From Paraburkholderia phenazinium (GTDB lineage Bacteria > Pseudomonadota > Gammaproteobacteria > Burkholderiales > Burkholderiaceae), in the NCBI RefSeq assembly GCF_900142845.1, contig NZ_FSRU01000002.1, positions 1,860,001 through 1,924,000 on the forward strand: 64,000 bases of DNA. The letters are read 5' to 3'. The position numbers and the translations under genes are program-made. This document shows positions 8,597 to 17,362 of the stretch, one piece after another; the first letter of the stretch is position 1; the number at the start of each line of letters is the position of its first letter. The notes beneath the pieces are model-generated. The model ran no database searches. It saw only the letters and a list, made by a program, of their open reading frames with translations, and was not told the origin of the DNA.

Positions 8597-9457
8597 ATGA
8601 CCATCCGAAATATTGTGGGTTTTGTCGCGACAGCCGTCGTATTCGTTATCGCGCTCCTGATTGGCCGCGCCTTGTGGGTTCATTACATGGATGAGCCCTG
8701 GACGCGCGACGGACGGGTGCGTGCCGACGTCGTCAATATTGCGCCGGACGTGTCGGGCGCGGTGGTGGCGCTGCCGGTGCACGACAACCAGTTGGTGAAG
8801 AAAGGCGACCTGCTGATGCAGATCGACCCGTCGCATTACCAGATTGCGGTGGAGCAGGCGCAGGCGGCGGTTGCCGCGCGCAAGGCCGAACTGCAGATGC
8901 GCCGCGACGATGCGCAACGACGCGCGGACATGGACAGTCAGGTGGTATCGAAGGAGAGCCAGGACAACGCGACGCATACGGCATCGGCGGCGGAGGCGGC
9001 GTATGAGCAGGCGCAGGCCGCGCTGGATGCGGCGAAGTTGAATCTGGAGCGCACGCGGGTGGTGTCACCGGTGGATGGATACGTGACGAATCTGAGCGTG
9101 TTTCAGGGGGACTATGCGACGGCAGGCTCGGCGAAGCTGGCAATTGTGGATAGCCATTCGTTCTGGGTGTATGGGTATTTTGAAGAGACGAAGTTGCCGC
9201 ACGTCAATGTTGGCGACAAGGCTGAGATGCGGCTGATGAGCGGGGGCGTCTTGCAGGGGCACGTGGAGAGTATTTCGCGGGGGATTTATGACCGGGATAA
9301 TCCGCAGAGCCGCGAGTTGCTGGCTGATGTGAATCCGACTTTTAACTGGGTCAGGTTGGCACAGCGGGTGCCTGTGAGGATTCAGATTGATCATGTGCCC
9401 CAAGGGCTTGTGCTTTCTGCTGGGACTACTTGTACTGTGGTTGTTAAGCCTAGTTGA
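8597..9457 (+). CDS. HlyD-family periplasmic adaptor (AaeA-like)
   Basis: 286 residues. An N-terminal membrane anchor (about res 5-27) is followed by a split lipoyl domain, a short alpha-hairpin rich in Ala/Gln (about 90-150) and a beta-barrel domain. The start ATG at 8597 is chosen because the protein then begins like other membrane-fusion adaptors; the open frame runs further upstream only through the DUF1656 gene. It bridges the FUSC pump and the outer-membrane channel. The last 32 sense codons end in G or T in 29 cases, which is very different from the start of the gene and is discussed in the findings. Confidence 0.9.
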   Translation: MTIRNIVGFVATAVVFVIALLIGRALWVHYMDEPWTRDGRVRADVVNIAPDVSGAVVALPVHDNQLVKKGDLLMQIDPSHYQIAVEQAQAAVAARKAELQMRRDDAQRRADMDSQVVSKESQDNATHTASAAEAAYEQAQAALDAAKLNLERTRVVSPVDGYVTNLSVFQGDYATAGSAKLAIVDSHSFWVYGYFEETKLPHVNVGDKAEMRLMSGGVLQGHVESISRGIYDRDNPQSRELLADVNPTFNWVRLAQRVPVRIQIDHVPQGLVLSAGTTCTVVVKPS

Positions 9458-9461
9458 TTGT

Positions 9462-9985
9462 TTTTTGCCTCCGGCGGCTTGGTTGTGGCTGTGTTCTTGC
9501 GGTGTTGGCCTTTTCTTGCTTTCTTAGTGGTCTATTAGCGTTGCCCCTGTGCGGGGCGGCACCTACTTTCTTTGCCGCCGCAAAGAAAGTAGGCAAAGAA
9601 AGCGGGCTGCCACCGCTAGCTTGTAGTGCGCCATCTAGGTCTGCTACTGGAAACGGCACAAGACGAGATGCGCCCTCGTAACATAACCGTTAGTGACAAG
9701 GCCGTCATCCGTTCCAGCGTTGCGCTGCGCGCCCCGCCGTCGGGCATAACGCCTTCTGCGCGTTCTGTAGGAAACCTATGTTATTGCCTTGGCGTTTCTT
9801 CCTGAACGGAGTTAGTCAACGTTCGTGTACGTATCCTAACTGCGATAGCTCCGTCTTCCCATGCAAACCCGTCCGCGACGCACGCAGTGCGGAGTGGGTG
9901 GATGAGCGCTGTGTCACGAGCGGTGGAAGTGCGAGGGCGGGTCTTGTGTTGGGCCGTTTCCGGTTGCAGACCGAGATGGCACAGT
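9462..9985. repeat. Dispersed palindromic repeat, copy 1 (right side truncated)
   Basis: Shares its arm (GTGTTGGCC..., GTGGTCTATTAG, CCCCTGTGCGGGG) and its interior with the full copy at 43957-44610, but in opposite orientation. A 14-bp perfect stem with loop CGCC lies at 9562-9593. Homology stops near 9985, just before the small gene of the Rhs locus, so the right arm is missing. The segment around 9765-9865 has no counterpart in the other copy. No coding frame in it looks genuine. Together with the short flanks this accounts for the whole space between 9458 and 10029. Confidence 0.8.
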
Positions 9986-10029
9986 CTCGCGCGTTTGGAT
10001 TTCCTCGAACCACGACCAGTCGCGATGCA

Positions 10030-10272
10030 CTATTTCCCTTGTCCACCGTCAAGGGTTTCTCCTTCCGGAATCAGCTCGGGATGGCGTCTGCAGATCGGTA
10101 CGACGCCCTTCTCGAAGAGCGTGTAGATCACGTCAGCCATTCCTCGCCTGAATGCGACAAACTCGTCCGGTGGACACTTCTCCTGTGCAATCCGAATCGC
10201 CTCGTTGACGGCCCCATCCGCCTGATACAACAAGGCGATTAACTCTGTTGCCACATTCTTGTTCTCGATCAT
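10030..10272 (-). CDS. Unknown 80-residue protein, candidate immunity to the Rhs protein
   Basis: Reads MIENKNVATELIALLYQADG at the start; predicted mostly helical, no signal peptide, no family recognised. A GGAG ribosome site lies about 9 bases before the ATG. It sits 37 bases downstream of the Rhs gene on the same strand, which is the standard position of an immunity gene behind an Rhs/CDI toxin. That role is inference from position only. Its 3' end abuts the truncated palindromic repeat. Confidence 0.6.
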   Translation of the reverse strand: MIENKNVATELIALLYQADGAVNEAIRIAQEKCPPDEFVAFRRGMADVIYTLFEKGVVPICRRHPELIPEGETLDGGQGK

Positions 10273-10309
10273 TTATTCAAACTCCAAAATTAGCGGCATT
10301 CTTCGCTGA

Positions 10310-12691
10310 TTAGATGCGGGAACAGCCGTGCAGCTCTGCACAGTCGTTCACACAGTTCCAGTAAGGGAAACCTCTGCGGGAACCGGTCGGCAATACCGCG
10401 TCGCACTTTTCGCGGCACATGGTCCGAACCTGTGCACAGTCTTCCGTGTCCTTGCACTTCACCATGCCACCGGGCTGTGCCGTGTCACTCCCAAACAGTT
10501 TCGCATAAAGCATTGTCCGATGCGAAAGATCAGGCGTCAGGATCGAAAAAGGTACCTTGTTTTGCGCAGCAACCTGCAATTCAACCGGACTATCCGTCAT
10601 GGGCTGAGAGGACTGCGCACTAAAGTAGAGATCATGCAGGAAGTACGGCCATGCGAGACGCGCCTGGATAAAAGCACAATCCACACACACGGCCCGTGTT
10701 TGCCTAACAGGATCAGAGACGAGGGACCGCAACCAGCCAGGCACACCCGGCGCAGGACCAACGGGATCGGCACCCGACTCATAGTTATCAAGCCACTTGT
10801 CCGTATCACCACTACTGAGGATCTGCGACGCCTGGCCATAGAGCGTAAGCGTACCGTTACGCAACGCCAGAGTACCGTTAAGTGAATAGGCATAATCTAC
10901 GGTCAGGATCCGACCGGTACGCCCTGTTTTTATTATCGGCTGTTCGTCGTATCTGAATTGCGTTACACGTCCTCTCGTGTCGTACGTTATCCGCGCTTCC
11001 CGGTAGTTGCCGGTCTGCCACGTGACCCGATGGGCAGCATCCCTGTCCTGGTTTCCGAAGAGCCATCCGGAAACCAGGTCCTGCGCAGTATTGAGGTTGC
11101 CAGTGGCATCATAAAAATATATCCAGTCAGCGGTCTTGACCTTGTTGACATTGACGGTTGCAGCGACCAGTCTGTTTGCAGCGTCGTAACGGGCACCTAT
11201 CGTTTCCTGTTGCCCCGAAGCTGTCGCATCGAATCCGCTTTCACCCGTCAGATCGTTCGTAGAGAACTCACTGAAACCAGTGACGTTCCCGTTCTGGTCG
11301 TATACGTACGCCTGAACTTTCCCCGGCATCGCGATAGTGGAAGGATGCAGACTGTTCGCGTCAGCGTAGCGGACGGATGTAACAGCCACGCCGGTCGCAG
11401 TACGGACTATCGCCTTCACTGGACGCCCGGTTGCGTCGTAACTGTAAACGGCGTTGCGCGCCGGTCGTGTAGTCTCCTGTAGCCTGCCCGAGGCATCCCA
11501 CCTGAACGCGCTCGACATTGAGCCGTTGCTGCCAGTTGGGAAAACCTTGTCGACTATCGTCGAAAAAGAAAGCGTCCTCGCACCATTGCTATCCGTTACC
11601 GTGGTCGCTCCCAATCCGTAGGATAACTGGACGTTCTTTGTGGTGTCAGGATGATTGACAGCAATTGCTCTACCTTGGCTGTCATATTTCCACGTTGCGA
11701 TACGGGAGCCAGCTTCGTCGATGATGCCGGTCAGCGCGCGTTTAGAATTGATATCGTCATAGACGTGCTGGCGCACGCTCCCATCAGGCCACGTGACGGA
11801 GGACAGATTGCCCCAGTAATCGTACTTGTATTGTGTGATACCGCCCGCAGGGTCTGTCAGGCGCTGAATGTGACCATTCTGGTTGTATTCGAGCCGAATG
11901 GTCAAATCGTTGACAGCGTTGGTTCCGGGACCATGCTGGGTGATCGCGGTAAGGCGTCCCGATCCATCATAGATTAACGTCCTGACGAACCCGGTCCTGG
12001 TTGTCTCCGATAACAAGACACCCTGCGCGGAATACGTTTCCACTGCTTCCGTCACGAGGTCGGTGAGCGACCAGCCAGCGTCACTGCGAGCCAATGCCAG
12101 GCCGCTGAAGATGGCGGTTCGCCATGTCCCGCTCGTCAGCGTAAAGGTAATGGGCTCGCCGTTTGGCCTGTACGCATTTACCTTTTGAACGCTATCTCCG
12201 TCACCAACGATAGCCAGTTTCCGCTGCCAGTTGTGAAACCAGTTTGCGCCGACGTCCTTGGTGTTTAGCGGGTAAGGAACCGAGCGGTACGTACGCGTAA
12301 ATGCGAACGGTATCTCATCACCGCTGACAAAGTCATTTTCCGTTGTCGTCACAACGCCACTGGCTGCGAGCACAGGATCGGCCACCGGGCAGGTGTCGTC
12401 GGACGGTACACCACCCGTCGAACCGGCACAGTAATCCGCTATATAGCTTCCACAGTTGTAGTAGTTCAGCCAGTTGTAGGGGTCTTCGGATCCATCGTCA
12501 CCGGGCATGGTGCCGCCGGTCTGCACTGCGCAGTTTGGGGTACCTGGGACACCTTGTGACTTGAAGAACAGGCGCATGCACTGGTCTTCCGTCGCCGCAT
12601 TGGCATAAGCAACAGAAACCAGCAAGCCTGTTGCCAGGATCAACCGGTCAATCCGGCCCGAGAATCTCATGAAGGGTTTTCGCGCTTTCAT
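10310..12691 (-). CDS. Sec-exported Rhs/YD-repeat protein with cysteine-rich C-terminus
   Basis: 793 residues. A signal peptide (basic start, hydrophobic about res 17-29, cleavage near AYANA) is followed by a DUF6531-like N-terminal module (FVSGDEIPFAFTRTYRS, ANWFHNWQRKL) and a run of YD/RHS repeats (for example YDGSGRLTAITQHG, YDYWGNLSSVTWPDG, WKYDSQGRAIAV). It lacks the usual Rhs core motif (DP-G-x-x-GG-N-Y) before the tip. The tip (about 640-793) carries CVDC near 669-672 and seven cysteines at 746, 752, 759, 763, 780, 784 and 790. Such a tail suggests disulfides or metal binding after export. The toxic activity, if any, is unknown. GC and codon use are more relaxed than in flanking genes, consistent with transfer. 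Confidence 0.8.
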   Translation of the reverse strand: MKARKPFMRFSGRIDRLILATGLLVSVAYANAATEDQCMRLFFKSQGVPGTPNCAVQTGGTMPGDDGSEDPYNWLNYYNCGSYIADYCAGSTGGVPSDDTCPVADPVLAASGVVTTTENDFVSGDEIPFAFTRTYRSVPYPLNTKDVGANWFHNWQRKLAIVGDGDSVQKVNAYRPNGEPITFTLTSGTWRTAIFSGLALARSDAGWSLTDLVTEAVETYSAQGVLLSETTRTGFVRTLIYDGSGRLTAITQHGPGTNAVNDLTIRLEYNQNGHIQRLTDPAGGITQYKYDYWGNLSSVTWPDGSVRQHVYDDINSKRALTGIIDEAGSRIATWKYDSQGRAIAVNHPDTTKNVQLSYGLGATTVTDSNGARTLSFSTIVDKVFPTGSNGSMSSAFRWDASGRLQETTRPARNAVYSYDATGRPVKAIVRTATGVAVTSVRYADANSLHPSTIAMPGKVQAYVYDQNGNVTGFSEFSTNDLTGESGFDATASGQQETIGARYDAANRLVAATVNVNKVKTADWIYFYDATGNLNTAQDLVSGWLFGNQDRDAAHRVTWQTGNYREARITYDTRGRVTQFRYDEQPIIKTGRTGRILTVDYAYSLNGTLALRNGTLTLYGQASQILSSGDTDKWLDNYESGADPVGPAPGVPGWLRSLVSDPVRQTRAVCVDCAFIQARLAWPYFLHDLYFSAQSSQPMTDSPVELQVAAQNKVPFSILTPDLSHRTMLYAKLFGSDTAQPGGMVKCKDTEDCAQVRTMCREKCDAVLPTGSRRGFPYWNCVNDCAELHGCSRI

Positions 12692-13032
12692 TTTTCTCCC
12701 TAAATGTTTTATTTAGCTAACGCGCGCAGCAACTCTTAATGAGATCGGGATGACTGGATATCAGACCACTCCTAAAGCTCCTACCTCCCTGCGTTCAAAC
12801 AAACCTCGCTCTGCACTTCCACAAGACGAAAAAAGGGGTGCCGGAAATGGGCACCCCGAGGAGAATGTTGCGTAAGGACGAGCCACGAATTGCATGGCAG
12901 TACGAATTGCTATCCAGAAAGACCGACTTGCTGCTTGGTTCGCCAGCTATTCGCACTGATACGCGTGCGCGGCAGTGCGCAGGCAACACCCGCGAGTGCT
13001 AAAAACCCCCAAGCCCCCTGCAAGACAAAAAA
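12692..13032. other. Intergenic region between Rhs gene and chemoreceptor gene
   Basis: About 340 bases with no convincing gene. It holds a minus-strand terminator at 12835-12857, and next to the chemoreceptor stop a C/A-rich stretch (about 12995-13032) that resembles the outer edge of the right arm of the palindromic repeat. An open frame at 12795-12989 on the minus strand has no start signal or recognisable content. Confidence 0.5.
12829..12857 (-). terminator. Rho-independent terminator (minus strand)
   Basis: GGGGTGCC at 12835-12842 pairs with GGCACCCC at 12850-12857 around a 7-base loop, and six A on the plus strand (12829-12834) give a U run for minus-strand transcripts. It lies about 180 bases past the chemoreceptor stop codon and would end that transcript before the Rhs gene. 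Confidence 0.75.
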
Positions 13033-14703
13033 TTACCCCCTTAACCGAAACTTCCCCACCATCCCCTTCAAAGCCTGAGCCTGATCATCCAGAGACCGGG
13101 CAGCAGCGGTAGCCTGCTCGACAAGCGCCGCATTCTGCTGAGTCCCAGCATCCATCTGCGTAACCGCGAGGTTAATCTCCTCGATCCCAGAACTCTGCTC
13201 GGCAGAGGCAGCCGAAATCTCCCCCATGATGTCCGTGACGCGCTTCACTGCCTTCACGACCTCATCCATGGTGTTCCCGGCATCCTGCGCCAACGCAGAC
13301 CCGTTCCCCACCCGCTCGACCGACGCGCTGATCAACGCCTTGATCTCCTTGGCCGCCCCCGCGCTGCGCTGCGCCAGATTGCGCACCTCGCCCGCCACCA
13401 CCGAGAAACCACGCCCCTCCTCGCCCGCGCGCGCCGCCTCGACCGCCGCGTTCAGCGCCAGAATGTTGGTCTGGAAAGCAATCCCCTCAATCACGCCAAT
13501 GATGTCGCCAATGCTCTTCGCGCTGTCATTGATCTCGCTCATCGTCGCCACCACGCGGCTCACCACCGCGCCACCTTTCTCCGCAATCTCCGAGGCGTTG
13601 TTGGCCAGTGTGCTCGCCTGCTTCGCGTTGTCGGCGTTCTGCCGCACCGTCGATGTCAACTGCTCCATGCTGCTCGCCGTACGCTCCAGCGCCATCGCCT
13701 GCTGCTCAGTCCGCTGCGACAGGTCCAGGTTGCCCATCGAAATCTCGCCCGACGCCGTCGCAATCGCATCCGCACTCGCGGCAATGTCCGATACCGTCGT
13801 CGACAGCCCACTCTGCATGTCATGCAGCGCCGACAACATGCTCGACCGGTCGTTGCGCGCCAGCGCAATCCGGTTCGACAGATCGCCCGCCGCAATCCGG
13901 CTCGCAATCTCCTTGGCATACACCGGCTCGCCGCCCAGTTGCCGCGCGAGGCGCCGCACCACCCATTCGCTGACGGCAAACGCCAGCACGATCAGGCCGA
14001 TCGTCATCGCGGCCATCATCACAAACGACGAGTGGTAAATGAAGGCCGACGCCTCGATGGTCGCCTTCGCCGCCACGCTACGTTGCTCGACCAGCGTGTC
14101 GACCATCTTCTCGAGCTTTTCCGTCTCCACCAGCAACGACACGTCCTGCATGCCGACCTGCCAGTTCATCTGCGACAGATCCAGCGGCTGCGCCTTCACC
14201 AACGTCACGAAATCGCGCAGGTGACCGCTCCAGGTCGCCACCGCGGCGGCGAATTTCTTCTGCTGCTCGACCTGGGCTGCGTCCGAGCTGTCCACGTACT
14301 GTTGCAGCGTGCTCATCTGGGTGGAGATGCCCGAGAGACCCTTGTCGATGTCCGCGCCCAGTTCGTCGCGCTCCTTGGCCGTCGTCGCGGTCAGCAACAT
14401 CTTTTGCGCCCGGCTTGCCCGCAGCACGTAGCCGCGCGCTTCCTCAGCCGCCCGGCTCGCCACATGGCCCTGGTCATAGATGGATTGCGCCGACGCGTTG
14501 AGCCGGCTGATCTGGGTCAACGAAAACACCCCGATCACGAGCGTGCCGATCAGCAGCACGGCAAACGCCAGTCGCAGCATCGCCTTGACGGACAAGCCCT
14601 TGAGCCGCCCAGCCGGCTGATGCGAAGGCGACGCGCCACCCGCCGGCTCGCCGCCCGCCACGAACCCCACGCCCGGCTGGCTGCCTAGCGAAACTGCTTT
14701 CAT
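13033..14703 (-). CDS. Methyl-accepting chemotaxis protein
   Basis: 556 residues. A 38-residue cytoplasmic Gly/Pro-rich extension precedes TM1 (about 41-60); a four-helix-bundle type periplasmic sensor (about 65-220), TM2 (about 221-243), a HAMP domain (about 245-300) and the MCP signalling domain follow. The hairpin tip reads [20 protein letters not shown], essentially identical to the universal CheA/CheW-binding tip. No C-terminal CheR-docking pentapeptide is present. The ligand cannot be inferred. A FliA-like promoter lies upstream. The 3' end is enriched in codons ending in G/T. Confidence 0.92.
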   Translation of the reverse strand: MKAVSLGSQPGVGFVAGGEPAGGASPSHQPAGRLKGLSVKAMLRLAFAVLLIGTLVIGVFSLTQISRLNASAQSIYDQGHVASRAAEEARGYVLRASRAQKMLLTATTAKERDELGADIDKGLSGISTQMSTLQQYVDSSDAAQVEQQKKFAAAVATWSGHLRDFVTLVKAQPLDLSQMNWQVGMQDVSLLVETEKLEKMVDTLVEQRSVAAKATIEASAFIYHSSFVMMAAMTIGLIVLAFAVSEWVVRRLARQLGGEPVYAKEIASRIAAGDLSNRIALARNDRSSMLSALHDMQSGLSTTVSDIAASADAIATASGEISMGNLDLSQRTEQQAMALERTASSMEQLTSTVRQNADNAKQASTLANNASEIAEKGGAVVSRVVATMSEINDSAKSIGDIIGVIEGIAFQTNILALNAAVEAARAGEEGRGFSVVAGEVRNLAQRSAGAAKEIKALISASVERVGNGSALAQDAGNTMDEVVKAVKRVTDIMGEISAASAEQSSGIEEINLAVTQMDAGTQQNAALVEQATAAARSLDDQAQALKGMVGKFRLRG

Positions 14704-15127
14704 ATTTTGGTCCCCACGTATCGCCTGCCGAAACGGTCGGTTCCGGCATTCCTTGTTATCTCACCGGGTCTACGGCATTTCCGGCTGCAATCTTTAATGC
14801 CGCCGGCGCGCAGCGCTCCGTCCCCGTAGGCGCATCGCCTGGTAAGCCATGCCCCCGCGACCGCTTTATACACGGCCAAAATTCGCCTCGGCGGCGTCCC
14901 CGGCAACTTGCGCACGCAGCTCGCGCGTGGCAGCCACGCGCCGGCTTGCCCCATCGCGGTGCCGTCTTCGACCCGATTGTTGTCCGGTTCGCGACAAAAG
15001 TTGTCCGAACATTTCACGCGAGCCACATTACACTTTGTGAAACATCCTAAAGCGCCGGTCGCTGCGTCGAAATGCCGCTGCAAGCGACTCCGGCCCTCGC
15101 TCACCTTTCTCACCTTCTCTCAAGCGT
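14704..15127. other. Divergent intergenic region, chemoreceptor / MFS exporter
   Basis: About 420 bases. Apart from the FliA-like promoter I see no gene. A/T-richer stretches at 14864-14884 and 15025-15050 may hold promoters for the exporter, but no hexamer pair is convincing. Confidence 0.4.
14769..14796 (-). promoter_or_regulatory. Sigma-28 (FliA)-like promoter of the chemoreceptor gene
   Basis: On the minus strand TAAAGATT (14796-14789) and GCCGTAGA (14776-14769) resemble the FliA boxes TAAAGTTT and GCCGATAA with a 12-base spacer, one longer than consensus. It lies 66 bases upstream of the start codon, a plausible leader length for a chemotaxis gene. Confidence 0.4.
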
Positions 15128-16378
15128 ATGGAAACGAGCCTCGACAAAACCGCCCTGGCCGGCGCCGCCTCCGGTCCTGCTGCGTCCCCTCTCGCCACCA
15201 AAGCCCAGCGCACGGTCTACTCGGTGCTCGGCGCAATCAGCTTCTCGCACCTGATCAACGACATGATCCAGTCGCTGATCCTCGCGATCTATCCGATGCT
15301 GAAGGCCAATTTTTCGCTGTCGTTCGGGCAGATCGGCCTGATCACGCTGACCTACCAGATCACCGCATCGCTGCTGCAGCCACTCATCGGCATCTACACC
15401 GACAAGCACCCGAAGCCCTATTCCCTACCCGTCGGCATGGGTTTTACGCTGGCCGGTTTGCTGCTGATGTCGGTTGCGCCGAGCTTCGGCATTCTGCTGG
15501 TCGCGGCGGCCCTGGTCGGCTGCGGCTCGTCGGTGTTCCATCCTGAGTCGTCGCGGGTGGCGCGCATGGCCTCGGGCGGCCAGCACGGCCTCGCCCAGTC
15601 GCTGTTCCAGGTCGGCGGCAACGCCGGCTCGTCGCTGGGGCCGTTGCTCGCCGCGCTGATCATCATCCCGCACGGCCAGCGCAGCATTGCGTGGGTGTCG
15701 GTGGCGGCGCTGGTGGCGATCTTCGTGCTCACGCAGATCGGCCGCTGGTACAAGCGCCATCCGGCCACCAAGAAGGCGCGCGGGGCGCAGGCCGGCCACG
15801 CCACGCTGTCGCGCAGCAAGGTGCTGTTCGCGATGGGCGTGCTGGTGCTGCTGGTGTTCTCGAAGTACTTCTATCTCGCCAGCATCAACAGCTACTTCAC
15901 CTTCTATCTGATCGCCAAGTTCCATCTGCCGGTGCAAGCCGCGCAGGTCCATCTGTTCGTGTTCCTTGCGGCCGTCGCAGCGGGCACCATCATCGGCGGT
16001 CCGATCGGCGACCGCATCGGCCGCAAGTATGTGATCTGGGTGTCGATCCTCGGCGTCGCGCCGTTCACGTTACTGCTGCCGTACGCCAACCTGTTCTGGA
16101 CCGGCGTGCTGACCGTGGTGATCGGCGTGGTGCTGGCATCGGCCTTCTCGGCGATCCTCGTGTATGCGCAGGAGCTGATTCCGGGCAAGGTTGGGATGGT
16201 CGCGGGGCTCTTCTTCGGCTTCGCGTTCGGGCTGGGCGGGATCGGCGCGGCGGTGCTCGGTCAACTGGCGGATGCCACCAGCATCGCCTACGTCTATAAG
16301 GTCTGCTCGTTCCTGCCGCTGATCGGGGTGCTGACGGTGTTCCTGCCGAACATTGAGGGTAAGCGCGCGAAGGCCTGA
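15128..16378 (+). CDS. MFS exporter, fosmidomycin-resistance (Fsr) family
   Basis: 416 residues, about twelve membrane helices. The opening SFSHLINDMIQSLILAIYP, the DKHPKPYSLP loop and GCGSSVFHPESSRVAR are hallmarks of the Fsr branch of the major facilitator superfamily. E. coli Fsr exports fosmidomycin; natural substrates in other species are unknown. The predicted start ATG has only a weak ribosome site. The gene ends in a strong hairpin terminator and is convergent with the Rhs-tip toxin gene. Confidence 0.85.
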   Translation: METSLDKTALAGAASGPAASPLATKAQRTVYSVLGAISFSHLINDMIQSLILAIYPMLKANFSLSFGQIGLITLTYQITASLLQPLIGIYTDKHPKPYSLPVGMGFTLAGLLLMSVAPSFGILLVAAALVGCGSSVFHPESSRVARMASGGQHGLAQSLFQVGGNAGSSLGPLLAALIIIPHGQRSIAWVSVAALVAIFVLTQIGRWYKRHPATKKARGAQAGHATLSRSKVLFAMGVLVLLVFSKYFYLASINSYFTFYLIAKFHLPVQAAQVHLFVFLAAVAAGTIIGGPIGDRIGRKYVIWVSILGVAPFTLLLPYANLFWTGVLTVVIGVVLASAFSAILVYAQELIPGKVGMVAGLFFGFAFGLGGIGAAVLGQLADATSIAYVYKVCSFLPLIGVLTVFLPNIEGKRAKA

Positions 16379-16407
16379 AGGGGTGCTTCATGCAAATCGG
16401 ATAAGGA

Positions 16408-16433
16408 AAGGCGCTTCGGCGCCTTTTCCTTTT
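16408..16433 (+). terminator. Rho-independent terminator of the MFS exporter
   Basis: AAGGCGC (16408-16414), loop TTCG, GCGCCTT (16419-16425), then TTCCTTTT. The UUCG loop on a GC stem is a particularly stable form. The mirrored A-rich sequence upstream may let it also work on the opposite strand for the convergent gene. Confidence 0.85.
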
Positions 16434-16453
16434 AACATGCTCAATGGAGCGCC

Positions 16454-17362
16454 TCAACTAGGCAACCGGACTTCTTCAATGAATCTCATTGGAATGCTCG
16501 TAAAAAACGACACTTCCCTGAGGTCCTCGCTCCCCCCATGATTCATCGCAATGAATGGATTTTCCTTCGTGCCGCCCACTAGAATCTGCTGATTCACTTG
16601 AGTCCGAGGTTTTCCCGGATCAAATGGAATCCATTTTCCCCCGCTGCGTTGATACTCACGAAGCTCCATCGTTATCTTATACATGTAGCCCCTTTCTCTA
16701 CCTCCCCCGCCCTCCTTTACAGCGGTGGAAATCCACGTGGTATCAGTCCTATTTACTGTATTTTTAACATGAAAACTCAGATCGAGTAGCTTCCCACCTT
16801 TTCTCCCGTTCGGGAATTTTTTCCTGAGCGCATTTCGAGCGGTGGGATGCACAGCAGACAAATCGTCGTCTCCAAGGAAAAAATCCATATATTGTTGCGC
16901 GCCCTCTGAGTCCAGTTCAGCAAATGCCTGAAATCCCCCCGCCTCGTTTAATTCTTCCATGCTACGACCGTCTTGCCGATAAAACGTAAACGTTCGAGAC
17001 TCCGCGACAGCGTCCGCTCCGATTTCGGCGCCCGCGTCTGCGGCAGCTTCACCCGCTGCCGCACCTGCGTCAGCCACACCTGCGCGCCGTGCATTTCGCC
17101 CGACAGCCAACCCAAGCGAGACCAAAAGATTAAGAACCGGCCCGTGCCCTGACGGATCCGTCTGGTTCGCCGGATCCCCCGAGCAGTAACCATAGCCGTG
17201 CACCCCTCCACTGCCAAACGGACTCGCCGTATCCCATGCGCAAAATCGCCTGATAATCGGGTTAAAACCGCGATACCCATTACCCAGTAAATACATTCCG
17301 CTCACTGCAGAGCGACGTTGACCGGCGTACGCCAGTGAGACGGTATTAAGCGTGCTTTTCAC
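16454..17362 (-). CDS. Orphan Rhs tip with putative cholera-toxin-like ADP-ribosyltransferase domain
   Basis: 302 residues. Residues 24-73 form a short Rhs core (YLLGNGYRGFNP, SPFGSGGVHGYGYCSGDP, TDPSGH), followed by an Ala-rich linker (80-121) and a toxin domain (122-302). The domain matches the cholera toxin A1 pattern: FYRQDGRSMEEL...GGF (Arg129), WISTA (Ser212-Thr213), GYMYKI, and LREVSFFTSIPMRFI (Glu283), i.e. the R-S-E triad; the first Glu of the usual ExE is Leu281 here. The start is GTG with AGGAGTG seven bases upstream, so this is a stand-alone gene and not just a broken rhs 3' end. No signal peptide. No gene follows on the same strand that could be an immunity gene. AT content is higher than in neighbours, suggesting acquisition. 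Activity is inference from motifs. Confidence 0.8.
   Translation of the reverse strand: MKSTLNTVSLAYAGQRRSAVSGMYLLGNGYRGFNPIIRRFCAWDTASPFGSGGVHGYGYCSGDPANQTDPSGHGPVLNLLVSLGLAVGRNARRAGVADAGAAAGEAAADAGAEIGADAVAESRTFTFYRQDGRSMEELNEAGGFQAFAELDSEGAQQYMDFFLGDDDLSAVHPTARNALRKKFPNGRKGGKLLDLSFHVKNTVNRTDTTWISTAVKEGGGGRERGYMYKITMELREYQRSGGKWIPFDPGKPRTQVNQQILVGGTKENPFIAMNHGGSEDLREVSFFTSIPMRFIEEVRLPS

Noticed and set aside
12795..12989. 64-codon minus-strand frame between the chemoreceptor and Rhs genes
   Set aside because: It runs through a clear terminator hairpin and has no start signal or family resemblance.
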